From Mastigamoeba balamuthi (Eukaryota > Evosea > Mastigamoebida > Mastigamoebidae): DNA of 64,000 nucleotides. Shown here piece after piece: positions 22,948 through 33,522 of this stretch; position 1 is the stretch's first letter; each line of letters starts with the position of its first letter. Under the pieces are notes generated by a model. The model was not told the DNA's origin. It was given only the letters and a program-made list of their open reading frames with translations, and did not search any database. Both the position numbers and the translations under genes were made by a program. The stretch spans positions 1 through 64,000 of the forward strand of contig CACRSC010000053.1 of the NCBI GenBank assembly GCA_902651635.1. The letters run 5' to 3'.

Positions 22948-25506
22948 ATGGGCAGCGGCGTGGCAAAGGCTGTACGGCCCGCTCCGTGTCCGCCCCGGCA
23001 CCTGCTCACCTCGCCCCTGGGCGCCGCGGCAGGTGGTGCCCCTGCCGGCCGTCAAGGTCCGGCCGTTGCTTCCGCAGCGCCCCGTCGCCGTCTGCGTCAA
23101 GACCTCCGAGTGCATCACCGCAGACCGCAGCGACCGCCTCCGCTCGCGCACGCCGCTCTCCCACGGCTGGCTCCCTCTGCTCCTCTGTGCGCTCATTCGT
23201 GGCCACTGCCCGCAGTGCGGCTGGCAGCAGCGGCACGGAGGATACAGAGGGCGTTCAGGGGCTACAGGTCGGCGCAGGAGGAGCTGCGCGTTGCGGGGGC
23301 TGTGCGGCTGCAGGCCGCGTGGCGGGGGCGCAGGACGCGCGGCACGCTCGCGTACCAGCCCACGCGGACGGCCGCCACCCACGCACAGGCCCTCTTGCGG
23401 GCCGCGCTCTCCGCCGGCCTGCAGGCGCACGAGAACCGCGCAGCCACCGCGTGCGTGCGGCCGTTGCTGCAGCGCCACTCACTGAGGCGGAATGCGCGCT
23501 GGGCAGCATACAGAGGACCTACCGCGGGATGGCGGGCAGAAGGCGCGCCACGGCTGCAAGGGAGGCGAGGGCCAGGGCGGAGGAGCAGGCTGTGGCTGCG
23601 CAGAACAAGGCGGCCACCGAGTGCGCAGGCGACGACATCGCGAGGGTCTTACACGAGGCCTTCTCCTGTACAGCATACAGCGGGTGTACAGGGGCAGGGC
23701 GGAGAGGAAGCGCGTCGCAACCAAACGCCAGCGGGAGAACACTGCAGCCACCACGTGCGCGGAGAGCTCAAGTGCACAGGCGCCATTGGGCGCCTAACAG
23801 GTGGTGCAACCCTACAGGATCCAGCGGAACTACAGAGGCCACCTTGGAGCGCGCCGCGACACGCAGCAGACGAGCGCCGCGCGTGTGTGCCAGGGCATCC
23901 TGCGAGCAGCTGCAGTGCACCGGGAGTGGACCGAGAGCGGGGCAGCCGGCGTCCGCATCTCACGGTCGTGGAAGTGCGGATCGCACTCAATGCGAACTTG
24001 GTGCCTCTTAACAGCGGGCAAATCGATGCGAGCAGGCGGCACAAGGCTCGCGTGGCGGGCAGGGCATCGCGAGAGGCTATGAAGAACCAGCTAGTCTCTT
24101 CGACGGTCAAGATCCAGCGCGCGTGGCGGCATAGGCACCGCTCTGGCGTGGAGTCCCCGACACAAAGACTGCGAGCAGCAGCGCGGAGCGCCCAGGGACT
24201 GCTGAGGCAGCTTCTGGTGCGGAGGAGGAAGAGAAGGAGCACTAGTGTGGCCGCTGCGCTGTCTACGCTTGCGGACACGGCGTCGGAGCTGTGCCAGGCG
24301 CTCGTGCGGACGTCGCTCGAGCAGCGCCGGTGGTCGTCGTCGTCGCGGATGCTGCCCGCGGACGTCGCTGCCTGCCACATGTCGACGCCGGTCAGCTTCT
24401 GGGGTGCCCTCAAGGACTCGGGGTCCTCCAGCACGGAGAGCGCCGCTGCTGTGTACGACAGCGAGGCGATGAGTGTGCGGTCCGCCAGGGGTTGCGTCGA
24501 TGGCTCAGTGTTCGAGATGGAGCCCCGCATGTGCTCGGAGCAGCGGGCCAGCGCTGCTTCGCTCGTCGGCGGGGCGTATAATGACCTCGGCCAGTACGTG
24601 TGCCTCTGGGGAAAGTGCAGGGCGACGTTTGCCTCGCACAAGAAGCTCGTCGAGCACGTGCATTCCGCCCACGGCCTCGACAGGTGAGAGAGGACGGAAT
24701 ACACACCCACGAACTCACAGAGGGTGTGCGACCCTTTGCAACACAGGGACGCGCTGCGCAAGAAGAAGACCGAGCGACGAGAAAAGCAGCAGCAGCGGCA
24801 GCAGCAGGAACAGGAACAACAGAGCATGACGCCTCCCTCGTCTCGACCCGTCATCACACGCGAAAGGAGCAGGCGGACGAGCGCAGACATGGGACGAACA
24901 GCAGCAGCAGCGGCATCAGCAACCGCATCGAAGAGGAGCGGGGGTGCAGTCAACGCCGGCGCTTCGGCGCTGCCGTACCTGACAGGCCCCAGCAACTCGG
25001 TGCTCACTCGCGAGTTCCAGGCCATACACCGCGAGAACCGCACGCTCAAGGAGAAGAGCACGCGGAACCTCGCCTGCCTCGACAGTCTGCTCCGCGCAGC
25101 CGACGTGTACTGTTGAGTAGCCCCGCCCTCGCCTCGCAGCCCAGCGCAGAGCTCAACTGACTCGCGCCCTTCTGCAGTGTCTCCTCCGGCAGCAGCCAAG
25201 TTCAGGGACGAGGTGCTCGGAACGAAGAGGAAGCAGCAGGTGCCAGAGCTCAGGCTGGGCCAGAGGGCGGCAGCGAGGGAGGAGGGGCCCTCGCTGCAGT
25301 CGCCGCTCTCGGGGGGCACCTCCAAGAGCAGCGGGGGACTTGGGGGGCCTGCAGGAGCTGTGCACTCGCCGAGGGGGTCGCACGCAAACCCGCTCGCGCC
25401 GCTGATCTCGCCGAGGCAGAGGCAGTCGCCCCGGGGCATTGTGCTCTCTCCTAGGGCGCCACCAATTGTGCCTTCGGAGGACGACCTCGAGATCGGAGAT
25501 GTCTGA
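22948..25506 (+). CDS. IQ-repeat (calmodulin-binding) protein with C2H2 zinc finger
   Basis: A multi-exon gene starting at 22948 (exon 1 to 22971, phase 0 to 23033). IQ motifs appear in successive exons: RRIQRAFRGYR, AIQRTYRGMAGRR (exon 23507-23620), DIQRVYRGRAERKR (23674-23754), TIQRNYRGHLGARR (from 23818) and VKIQRAWRHRHR. Each of the middle introns (56, 53 and 63 nt) falls in phase 2 immediately before the motif. Downstream is a Ser-rich region, then a C2H2 finger (CLWGKC...HKKLVEHVHSAH) ending near 24687. The next exon is Lys/Gln-rich with a coiled-coil look (to about 25112), and the last exon (about 25178-25506) has SPRG/SPRQ repeats. IQ motifs bind calmodulin or myosin light chains, so Ca-dependent scaffolding is likely. 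The junction between 23033 and 23230 is unresolved. Confidence 0.65.
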
Positions 25507-25746
25507 TAGTGAGAGCAGCAAGGTCTCAGTACCGGATGGCACACCGCTGCTTGAGCCTTTGTGACACGTCACACACCCGGTAGAGAATCAACTTTGTGTC
25601 GGAGACAGCAAGCTCAGGATGGGTCTGACACTGTGCTTCATACAATCACGTGGCAGTAGAGGACTTTGGACGCATTGGCTCGGGAAATATCTGGTCCCCG
25701 CGTTATCGAGGGGGCTACTCGAATCTTCTTGCGAGTTTGGTCGAAT

Positions 25747-27899
25747 ATGGGCGACTACTCGTACGGCTACTGCAGAGGCCCTGCGAGCGTCCTCGACAAC
25801 GCCGCGAAGCTGCGCCGCCAGGCCAGCAGCGCCTGCTGCTGCACCACGTCGCCTCCCCCGGGCGTCGCGCGCCCGCAGGCCGACTCGCTCGACTGGCGCG
25901 ACATCACCATCGTCCGCAGGATCGGCGGCGGCCACTTCGGCACCGTCTATCTCGCAAAGCGCGCGCCCGCGCCCCCCGCCCATCCCCAGATTCCCGGAAC
26001 AACCAGCGAGAAAAATCTCGGAATCTGAACGCGAATCTTCGCGCCCCCTCGCGGCAGGCTGTGGGGCATCGACGTCGCCGTCAAGGTGCTCAACGGCAGC
26101 GCCAAGGAGGACGTGGCGGCGAGCTGGGTGCGAGAGGTGGGGGTGCTGCGGACGCTGCGGCACCCCAACTGCGTGCTGTTCCTGGGGGCGTGCAGCTCGC
26201 CCCAGGGCCCCATGATCGCCACCGAGTACCTCAGCTTCGGCAGCCTCCACGCGTGGCTCAGCGACCCCGCACAGCGCGTCACGCGGGCGCAGGCGGTGGC
26301 TGCGGCGCAGCAGTCGGCGCAGGGGATGCGGTACCTGCACGAGCAGCGGCCCCCTGTGCTGCACAAGGACCTCACGAGCTCCAACATCCTCGTCGACGCC
26401 TCGGGCTGCGTCAAGGTCGTCTCTCCCCTTCCCCTTCCCCTGCTCTCTCGCGTTTACCCTCACCCACTCCAGTCCACTCCACTCCACTCCACTCCACTCC
26501 TCGCACACAAGCTCAGTCTCCACTCTCTGTGGGGGCAGCTGGACTGCCAGGCTCTGTCACTGTCAGTGATTCTGCCTCGCTGGCTCATTGCCCCCTCTCT
26601 GTCAGCTCTCTGTACTGGCCTTTCTCTTCCCGTTCCTTGTTCCCTTTACTGCTGTTGATACTGTAAGGATGACGGTATGTTCTCGGTGGCTGAGCTCTTC
26701 GCGTGTGCGCAGATCGCGGACTTTGGGCTGTCGACGATACAGAGGGCGACGGCCAAGAGCGCGGGGTCCGAGTACCTGACCAACATCAGGTGGAGGGCCC
26801 CCGAGGTCACGTCGACGCACTTTGAGACTGCCAGCGACGTGTTCAGCTGGGGCCTGGTGCTCTACGAGATCCAGACGCGGACTCTGCCCTACAGCGGCCT
26901 CTCCGACTCGGAGGCGCACAGGAGGATCGTGCAGGGCGATCTCCCCCCGTTCCCGCCCAACTCGTGCAGGCTGTGGTCGGCCCTCTTCAACAAGTGCTGC
27001 AGCATCGACCCCGCTGCCAGGCCCCTGTTCCTCGAGATCACCGACGAGATACTCGAGATCGAGGAGACCCTCTCGTCGCTCAAGTCGCCCGTGGGGCTCT
27101 CCGACATCCCCCTGACGCTGCCCGAGGGCGTGTGCTTCGCCAACATCGTGTCCACGGTGCGTCGCTGTCGCAGCCCAGCGCGATGCCTCAACAAGCACTC
27201 GGGCGTACAGATTGTGCAGGTAGAGAAGGGGGTAAGGGCGACAGACTTCAAGGACATCGGCCTCATCAAGGAGAACTGCGAGTGCTGGATCATCCTGTCC
27301 ATCCCCGACATCGGCAAGATCACTGTGATCACCGTGAGTAGCAGTCCCTCCCGTGCCTTGGTGCAATATCGTTGAGCTCAGCTCTCCATTCCTGCCAGCT
27401 GCCCAGAGCCATGCCCCTGGAGCAGTGGAGCAAAATGCTGCGCCCCGCGATCAACAGGACGAGAGCCCACCTCGAGTCCTTCACGGCGCTGCCCATCATG
27501 TACTGCCCAGGCGAAGCGGTGATATTCGATCTAAAGTGCGAGCAACACTCCAACGCCTCTGTGCTGACACTCCTGCCTCCACGCAGGCACGAGGCGAAGC
27601 GTGCAGAGGTGATATGGTTCATTGCGGACGTACTGGACTCGAGGGACAGAAACATCCCGGAAGTCTACTCGCAGGCCGCGCTGCCGTACCTGAGGTCCAT
27701 CGAGGGGTGGTGCGGCTGTGTGATCGTGACGAGCCACTCGCTCGGCCAGTGCATGATCTGTAACCTGTTCTCGTGCCTTGAAGCGTCGCGGGAGTTTGTG
27801 GCCTCGGGGAAGATGCTCGAGCACCTCACGGCTGTCGGGTCGCTTATGAAGTTTGCCCCGATGGCCGAATCGTATTCAGTCAATGACTGCTTTTTCTGA
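25747..27899 (+). CDS. TKL protein kinase A with novel C-terminal domain
   Basis: Six exons (25747-25958, 26058-26415, 26713-27156, 27211-27333, 27399-27535, 27587-27899) close exactly at 529 codons (528 aa). The kinase has glycine loop GGGHFGTVYLAK (about residue 60), VAVK lysine, catalytic HKDLTSSN (about 173), DFG (about 193) and RWRAPEV, so it should be active on Ser/Thr or Tyr. There is no signal peptide or membrane helix, so it is probably cytosolic. From about residue 339 a 190-aa C-terminal region (WFIADVLDSRDRNIPEVY, GWCGCVIVTSHSLGQC) has no family I recognise. It is a close paralog of the gene at 31549-33409 with five shared intron positions. Intron 1 has a GC donor. The start at 25747 aligns with the paralog; an in-frame ATG at 25666 is possible. 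Confidence 0.88.
25959..26057 (+). other. GC-AG intron (kinase A intron 1)
   Basis: No GT donor restores the frame between GGGHFGTVYLA and WGIDVAVKVL. A donor AA|GCGCGC with acceptor CGGCAG|G does, at the same position and phase as in kinase B. Confidence 0.75.
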
Positions 27900-28403
27900 C
27901 CTGCCAACGAGTGCAAATACAAGAAATGGCAATGTTGTACGTCCTCTGCCAGCCATATTCACTGCTCAAAGGCCTATACTCGCCTTCGAAAGACCTTGCA
28001 ATTGCACGATGATAGGCTGTGCCTCTCACTACATCTGTAAATAAACAAAGAAAGGAATGTCACTCTATTACCCAGGCCGGGCAGAATTACACTGATGCAC
28101 GTCTTCGCCTTGCATTTGTGGCTGCTATACTGCACTTCCACTTCTCTTACTTGCTTGCAGGGGGCGCTGGTTGAGCGACCGAGTGCAGCAGCAGGCCCAG
28201 CAACCTCACCCTCGCCAGTTGTTCCCCTTGGAGCCTCTGGAGATGTTGAAGCTGCTGCGCCAGATCCGCATCCACCGGCTCGGCACTGCTCTCCACCAGA
28301 ACGTCTTGTGTGCTCCTCTGCTCGCCCCGAGCCTGTGCCTCGCTGTGAGACAACTATGGCAACTATCGTCTGTGGGAATTTGTTTTTTCTTATACTGTTA
28401 TTT
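27900..28403. other. 3' flank of kinase A and convergent gene end
   Basis: A polyadenylation-type AATAAA occurs at 28040-28045, 140 bases after the kinase A stop. Minus-strand gene 28404-29319 converges from the right. The open frames here on the plus strand do not look coding. Confidence 0.5.
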
Positions 28404-29319
28404 TCAAACCTGCTCGGGCTCGGGAGGGCCCAGCACATGCGCGTCATGGTTCGGCGAGTCGATTAGCATGCCAGAAACAGAGCCGACCTGTTGTGGGCTC
28501 GCTTCAGCACTCTTGTCGGGCTGGACGATGGGCTTCTCGGTTGATCTTCGGCGCTCGCGGTGCCGCGGGGGCTTTGACAGAAGGTTCATCGGCGCCGATC
28601 GAACCCGCGCAGCCACCGCTCCGTCAGACCCGCGGATCACCATCACGAGCTCAACCTTTCCGCCGAGGTGCAGGCGCGACGAGCTGCACTGCCTGTGCGG
28701 GGTGCCGGGTTAAACCCCGGGTGAAAAGGAAGGGGGAAATAACTCACGCCTTTGCCGCGTTGAACACAAACTCCCTCGAGGGGCAGCCGGCGGCGGGCTC
28801 CCCGCCCTGCTCGCCGTACGTCTCGAACATAGCGCTGCCGATGTCGATGATCCTGCACCTGATCCTGGCGCAGCACTTTTGGCACGGCTCGAGGGCTGGT
28901 GTTTGGGGGCCGTTTTAGCTGAAAGTTCCTGACGGGCAGAGGGAAGAGATGGGCTCACGCTGGTCCGCCCGCGACCCTTGGAGGACCGTGTACGAGTTAG
29001 TCGCAGCGCTGCGGATGTGCGCGGGCTCCACGCCGTACTTCTGCATCCAATCCACAGGCACGACAACCCCAACCTAATAGAGTTGGGTGCCTCTCTTTTG
29101 CGCCGCGCCAAACAAAACACTGCAACACAACGCAGGCCCTGGGGCCCACGTCCAGGAGCACTGGGCAGTGAGCGGGCGCACAGTGAACAGCAAGCCCTGG
29201 TACGCGTTGTCTGTGGAGACCCAGACGTATGGCCCCTCCTCGTCGCTTCTGCGGGGCCCCAGGATCCTCGGAAGGCCTGCTGGCGTCACCCCGAACTCGT
29301 GCTCGTGCTGCCCCTCCAT
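28404..29319 (-). CDS. conserved CxxC-family protein 2 (function unknown)
   Basis: Exons 29319-29182, 29073-28959, 28895-28748 and 28692-28404 splice with phases 0, 1 and 2 to exactly 230 codons (229 aa). It is a paralog of the gene at 12857-13831, with the same intron phases. Recognisable pieces are PYVWVSTDNAYQGLLFT, VPVDWMQKYGVEPAHIRSAA, EPCQKCCARIRC and RLHLGGKVELVMVIRGSDG followed by VRSAPMNLLSKPPRHR, a basic segment. The beta-rich core plus basic tail would suit a DNA-binding or nuclear protein, but no named family can be assigned. An in-frame Met at 29409 would add 30 residues. Confidence 0.62.
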
Positions 29320-30009
29320 TGCTGTGTCTCTCTCGCGAGAGTCTGCGGGCACCCGAGGCAGAGCAGAGCCCGAGTCCCCAAGGTCGCTCGATTGGATGAA
29401 CCGAGACAAGAGATATTTGAGGGAGAGAAGGAGAGGACCGATTTTCTCTCGGGGTCAGGGTGATCTGCCCTGTGGTGGAAGCAGAGGGGAGAACCAGGCC
29501 AGGCCGCTCGGCCGAGCCAGTTCTCGGTAGCTTCATTTGTTTTCGGCGTTGCACATGTTTGCCTGTCCGAATGTGGGAGGCCAGGAGAATTGGCTCGGCT
29601 ACAGGCCATACCAATGAACCCCGGAAAATGCCGTTCAGGACGCCAACAGAGGGGCGGATGCGCAGGCCCGGGGGCGCTTTGTGAGCGAGCAGGGGCTTGG
29701 GGGGCACGCTGTAAGGGATAGTCCCGACATTGGCCTTGTTCGGAAACTATCCGTACAGGGTAGCTGCAAACGTGCGGAAATCGCATTCCGGCAAGCGAGT
29801 ATTACCCCCGATTTGTGCCACGAGCGCTTGTAGAAGGAGGTGTGCAACAGTGCGGTGCTCGTTGCAACTCTGGACACCGCAAAGCGTCGCGGCACTGACA
29901 CCTCTGTGGCACTGCCCGAGAATGGCTCTTGGCGGCACGCTTGCAAGCGGATCGCAGAGCAGCAGACCACCTGACAGTGTAAGGGCATCGGGTCTCGTGC
30001 TGCGGGTGC
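29320..30009. other. intergenic
   Basis: Between two minus-strand genes. Composition is mixed with moderate CpG. No frame on either strand shows coding character. It presumably carries the promoter of the CxxC-family gene near 29320-29500. Confidence 0.45.
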
Positions 30010-31305
30010 CTACTGAGAAGGAAGCACATCGCGTTGCGCATCGCCTGCTGGCGGAGAGGGCTCCGCGGCCATCTCATCTTCCTCGGCGACCACCTCGCGC
30101 AGCGCACACGTCGCGCAGTCGAAGAGGAACGCGCCGCCAGCGCAGCCGCCGCCCTGCACCAGCGCGGAGCCTCGCGGGGCGCGCTGGGCCAGCACGCGGC
30201 AGCCGACGGCGCGCCAGGCCTCCACGAGCCCCCTGCGCGGTGCGTGGACGACGAGGAGGCGCTCCGACGTCAGGGAGCCGCGCAGGGGGCGCGTCCACGC
30301 GCACTCGGCGTCGCGGTAGCCCTTGAGGACGCGCGCGACGACGCAGCTGCGCGAGTCGACGACGAGGACGCGGCCGAGGGTGTCGGCGGCGGCCACCCAC
30401 GTCGCGGCGCGGCCGGCGGCGTCGTAGCAGGGGAACAGCGAGGCCACGGCCCGCCCGTGGTCGTGCAGCGACAGCGACGCCTGCACGTCCGACGGCGCCG
30501 CGTCGACGACGGCCCCCAGCGCGCGCAGCAGCCCCAGGCCCCGCCCCAGCAGCGACGGCGCCGCGGGCTGCTGCGCCTGCGCCTGCGCCTGCTGCGCCGC
30601 GAGCCCCGCGGTGCTGCCGCCGCCGTCGGGCAGCACGTGCAGCGAGAGGAACGCGTCGTCGCCCGCGACCAGCAGCGCGTCCCGCCCGCCGTAGCGCACG
30701 CGCACCACGTCCGACGGCACGCCCGCCCGCGTGGCCATCCTGTGTGACGTCACAGCGCCGGCGATGCCGCCCTGCGACGCTGGCAGGACCCCCGACGCGC
30801 GGACGGCGTCGACCAGCGACACGCCGCCGCACGCGTGGGCGACGGCCGCCACGTCAGAGGCCGGCGGCGACGCCCGCACGCACGTCGGCGCCGAGGCGAA
30901 CGCGCGGAACGCGGCCAGCGCGGCGCCGCCGGCGCAGTCGAAGACGCGCACGGAGCCCGTCGAGTAGGCGACGACGGCGGCGGGGCTGACGTGGCACGGC
31001 GCCGGGCGGTCGACGAGCGCCGCGCACGACGCGCTGCCGTCGGCGTCCGGGGCGCGCAGCGCGCAGGCGGCGGGCACGCGGGATGACGCCGATGACGTGG
31101 ATGACGTGGCGCAGGGGACGGGGCGGAAGAGGAGCGCGAGATGCGTGGGGAAGCGGTCGGAAGCGGTGGCGACGATGCACCAGAACGAGGAGCGCGAGGA
31201 GAGGAGGGAGAGGGGGCGCAGGGCGGCGTCGGAATCGGCGCCGAGGACCTCGCGCGCGCCGCTGGCGTCGAGGGCGCACAGCTCGGCGCTCACGCGAGCG
31301 CGCAT
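30010..31305 (-). CDS. RAB3GAP2: Rab3GAP regulatory-subunit N-domain protein
   Basis: A single-exon 431-aa protein from ATG 31305 (an in-frame ATG at 31407 exists). It matches the N-terminal domain of Rab3GAP2: a beta-propeller-like region with LSLHDHG, then LGRVLVVDSRSCVVARVLKG, GYRDAEC and LLVVHAPRRGLVEAW, which correspond to the family's GRVxLxD, KGYRDAQ and YAPRRGxLExW motifs. Rab3GAP is a two-subunit exchange factor/GAP for Rab18 and Rab3 at ER and vesicle membranes. Animal RAB3GAP2 is about 1390 aa, so this is the N-domain alone, either a short form or a split gene. The catalytic partner RAB3GAP1 is not in the window. It is divergent from kinase B, with 243 bases between start codons. 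Confidence 0.8.
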   Translation of the reverse strand: MRARVSAELCALDASGAREVLGADSDAALRPLSLLSSRSSFWCIVATASDRFPTHLALLFRPVPCATSSTSSASSRVPAACALRAPDADGSASCAALVDRPAPCHVSPAAVVAYSTGSVRVFDCAGGAALAAFRAFASAPTCVRASPPASDVAAVAHACGGVSLVDAVRASGVLPASQGGIAGAVTSHRMATRAGVPSDVVRVRYGGRDALLVAGDDAFLSLHVLPDGGGSTAGLAAQQAQAQAQQPAAPSLLGRGLGLLRALGAVVDAAPSDVQASLSLHDHGRAVASLFPCYDAAGRAATWVAAADTLGRVLVVDSRSCVVARVLKGYRDAECAWTRPLRGSLTSERLLVVHAPRRGLVEAWRAVGCRVLAQRAPRGSALVQGGGCAGGAFLFDCATCALREVVAEEDEMAAEPSPPAGDAQRDVLPSQ

Positions 31306-31548
31306 CGTTCGGACGGAATCTGAAATCTCTACTGTTGATATGGCCGGTTGAATCTGCGGTCCAGCGCTGCGTGTCCCGGATCGTTGGTAGTTCGCAGGGC
31401 GGCGCACCGGTCAGCCCTTAAACCATCAATTCGGGTGGTGATTTGGTCGTGTCAGGCCACCTTCCCGTCTGGGCAATGCCTGGCCTGTGAGATTCGCAAG
31501 CTTCTTTCATTAATTGCAGCCCCTGCGGTGAGTCACTGCAGCCACAGC
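31306..31548. promoter_or_regulatory. divergent promoter, Rab3GAP2-like / kinase B
   Basis: Only 243 bases separate the two divergent start codons, so both promoters must overlap here. AT-richer tracts occur at 31315-31345 and 31495-31520. Confidence 0.5.
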
Positions 31549-33409
31549 ATGTGCGACGGGAACACGTACGGCTACAGCAGCTACAGCGCCGCGGACCCGC
31601 AGAGCCAGGCGCCCTGCCGGACCAGCGCGTCGCCGGCGTCCGCGCGCATCCAGGTCGACACGCTCGACTGGCGCGACATCACCTTCGTCCGCAGGATCGG
31701 CGGCGGCCACTTCGGCACCGTCTTCCTCGCCCAGCACGCCGGCTCCCATGCCCCCGCTCTTCCATGCCCACCGCGTAACAAGCGGTTTTCCCCTCGGCGG
31801 GAACCCAGGCTGTGGGGCATCGACGTCGCCGTCAAGGTGCTCAACGGGCAGGCCAAGGAGGACGTGGCGGCAAGCTGGGCGCGGGAGGTGGGGGTGCTGC
31901 GGACGCTGCGGCACCCCAACTGCGTGCTGTTCCTGGGGGCGTGCAGCTCGCCCCAGGGCCCCATGATCGCCACCGAGTACCTCAGCTTCGGCAGCCTCCA
32001 CGCGTGGCTCAGCGATCCCGCACAGCGCGTCACGGGAGCGCAGGCGGTGGCCGCGGCGCAGCAGTCGGCGCACGGGATGCGGTACCTGCACGAGCAGCGG
32101 CCACCTGTGCTGCACAAGGACCTCACGAGCTCCAACATCCTCATCGACGCCTCAGGCTGCGTCAAGGTCCCCCCCCCCTTGCTCTGCCCTCTCTCTCCTC
32201 CCACTCTCTTGGACACTGTGCTCAGTGCCATTCTTCGCAGATCGCGGACTTTGGGCTGTCGACGATTCAGAGGGCGACGGCCAAGAGCGCGGGGTCCGAG
32301 TACCTAACCAACATCAGGTGGAGGGCTCCCGAGGTCACGTCCAAGAACTTCGAGCCTGCCAGCGACGTGTTCAGCTGGGGCCTGGTGCTCTACGAGATCA
32401 TGTCGCGGACGCTGCCCTGGGGCGACCTCTCCGACTCAGAGGCGCACCAGAAGCTCGTCCAGGGGGACTTGCCCCTGCTCCCGCCGAGCCCAGGAGCAGC
32501 GTGGATGGAGCTGTTCAGCAAGTGCTGCAACGTCAACCCAGCAGCTCGTCCCACGTTCCACGACATCACGGACGAGATCCTCGAGGTTCTGGAGCGCCTG
32601 GCGTCGCTGAAGGTTCCATTGGAGCTCAACGAGCTCCCCGTTGCACTGCCCAAGGGCGTTTGTTTCGCCACCGTCGTGTCCACTGTGAGCCCCGACTACA
32701 TGTCGAAAACTACTGAGCCTTTCCGCACAGTTTATTCCGGCCGAAAAGATGTCGTTAGCCGGCGTCTTCAAGGATGTCGAGAGCCTGTCCGTAATCAAAG
32801 AACGCTGCGCCTGCTGGGTCGTTCTTCACACTCCCGGCATTTGCAAGATGACCGTCATCATTGTACGCAGGTCTCCCATTTCCATGAGAGGACTGAAATG
32901 CGTGGTGAGCAGATGCCCAAGAAGATCATTCACCCAGAGATGTGGGGATCTTTGCGCCCTTCAGTACAAAAGACCCGAGACCACATGGATGCCTTTGCAG
33001 CTCTTCCCATCACTCGCTGCCCAGGCGAGGCGAACATATTTGATCTGAGGTACACAATTGACTTGGTAGCATCCGCTTATACTCACCCGTGAACAGAGCG
33101 GGCGCCAAGTGTGCAGAGGTTGTCTGGTTCATTGCAGACGTGCTCGAGTCACGAGACAGGAACATTCCAGACATGTACACAACAGTCGCACTGCCATATT
33201 TGAGGTCCCTCGAGGGGTGGTGTGGCTGCGTGATCGTGACGAGCCACTCGCTTGGCCAGTGCATGATCTGCAACTTGTTCTCGTGCCCAGAGTCTTCCCA
33301 CGAGTATGTGGAATCGGGGAAGATGCTCCAGCACCTGGCGTCAGTGGGGCCGCTGATGAAGTTCGCCCCTACAATTGAAACATACGAAGTCGATGACTAT
33401 TGTTTTTAA
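31549..33409 (+). CDS. TKL protein kinase B with novel C-terminal domain
   Basis: Six exons (31549-31733, 31809-32166, 32241-32684, 32731-32862, 32913-33049, 33097-33409) close at 523 codons (522 aa). Exons 2, 3, 5 and 6 have identical lengths to those of kinase A (358, 444, 137 and 313 nt). Kinase motifs are intact: GGGHFGTVFLAQ, VAVKVL, HKDLTSSN and DFGLS. The C-terminal region repeats the unassigned domain of kinase A (WFIADVLESRDRNIPDMY, GWCGCVIVTSHSLGQC). The N-terminus (MCDGNTYGYSSYS) differs from A. Intron 1 has a GC donor as in A, while intron lengths and sequences have diverged. It is probably a cytosolic signalling kinase; the substrate is unknown. Confidence 0.88.
31734..31808 (+). 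other. GC-AG intron (kinase B intron 1)
   Basis: Donor CA|GCACGC with acceptor ACCCAG|G is the only way to keep frame. Position and phase (2) match kinase A intron 1. Confidence 0.75.
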
Positions 33410-33522
33410 TTCCAAAAGATAGACCGCAAATTTTATTGCACGGGACTCTACAGCCGAGTTTAGTGGAGAGATTGTCCAAATGAACTGATTTGCACTGCTT
33501 TCTTTCATCCAATGGGGTACCA

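Noticed and set aside
30034-30832. Plus- and minus-strand alternate frames over the Rab3GAP2-like gene
   Set aside because: Shadows; only the 31305-30010 frame shows GYRDAE and HAPRRG motifs.
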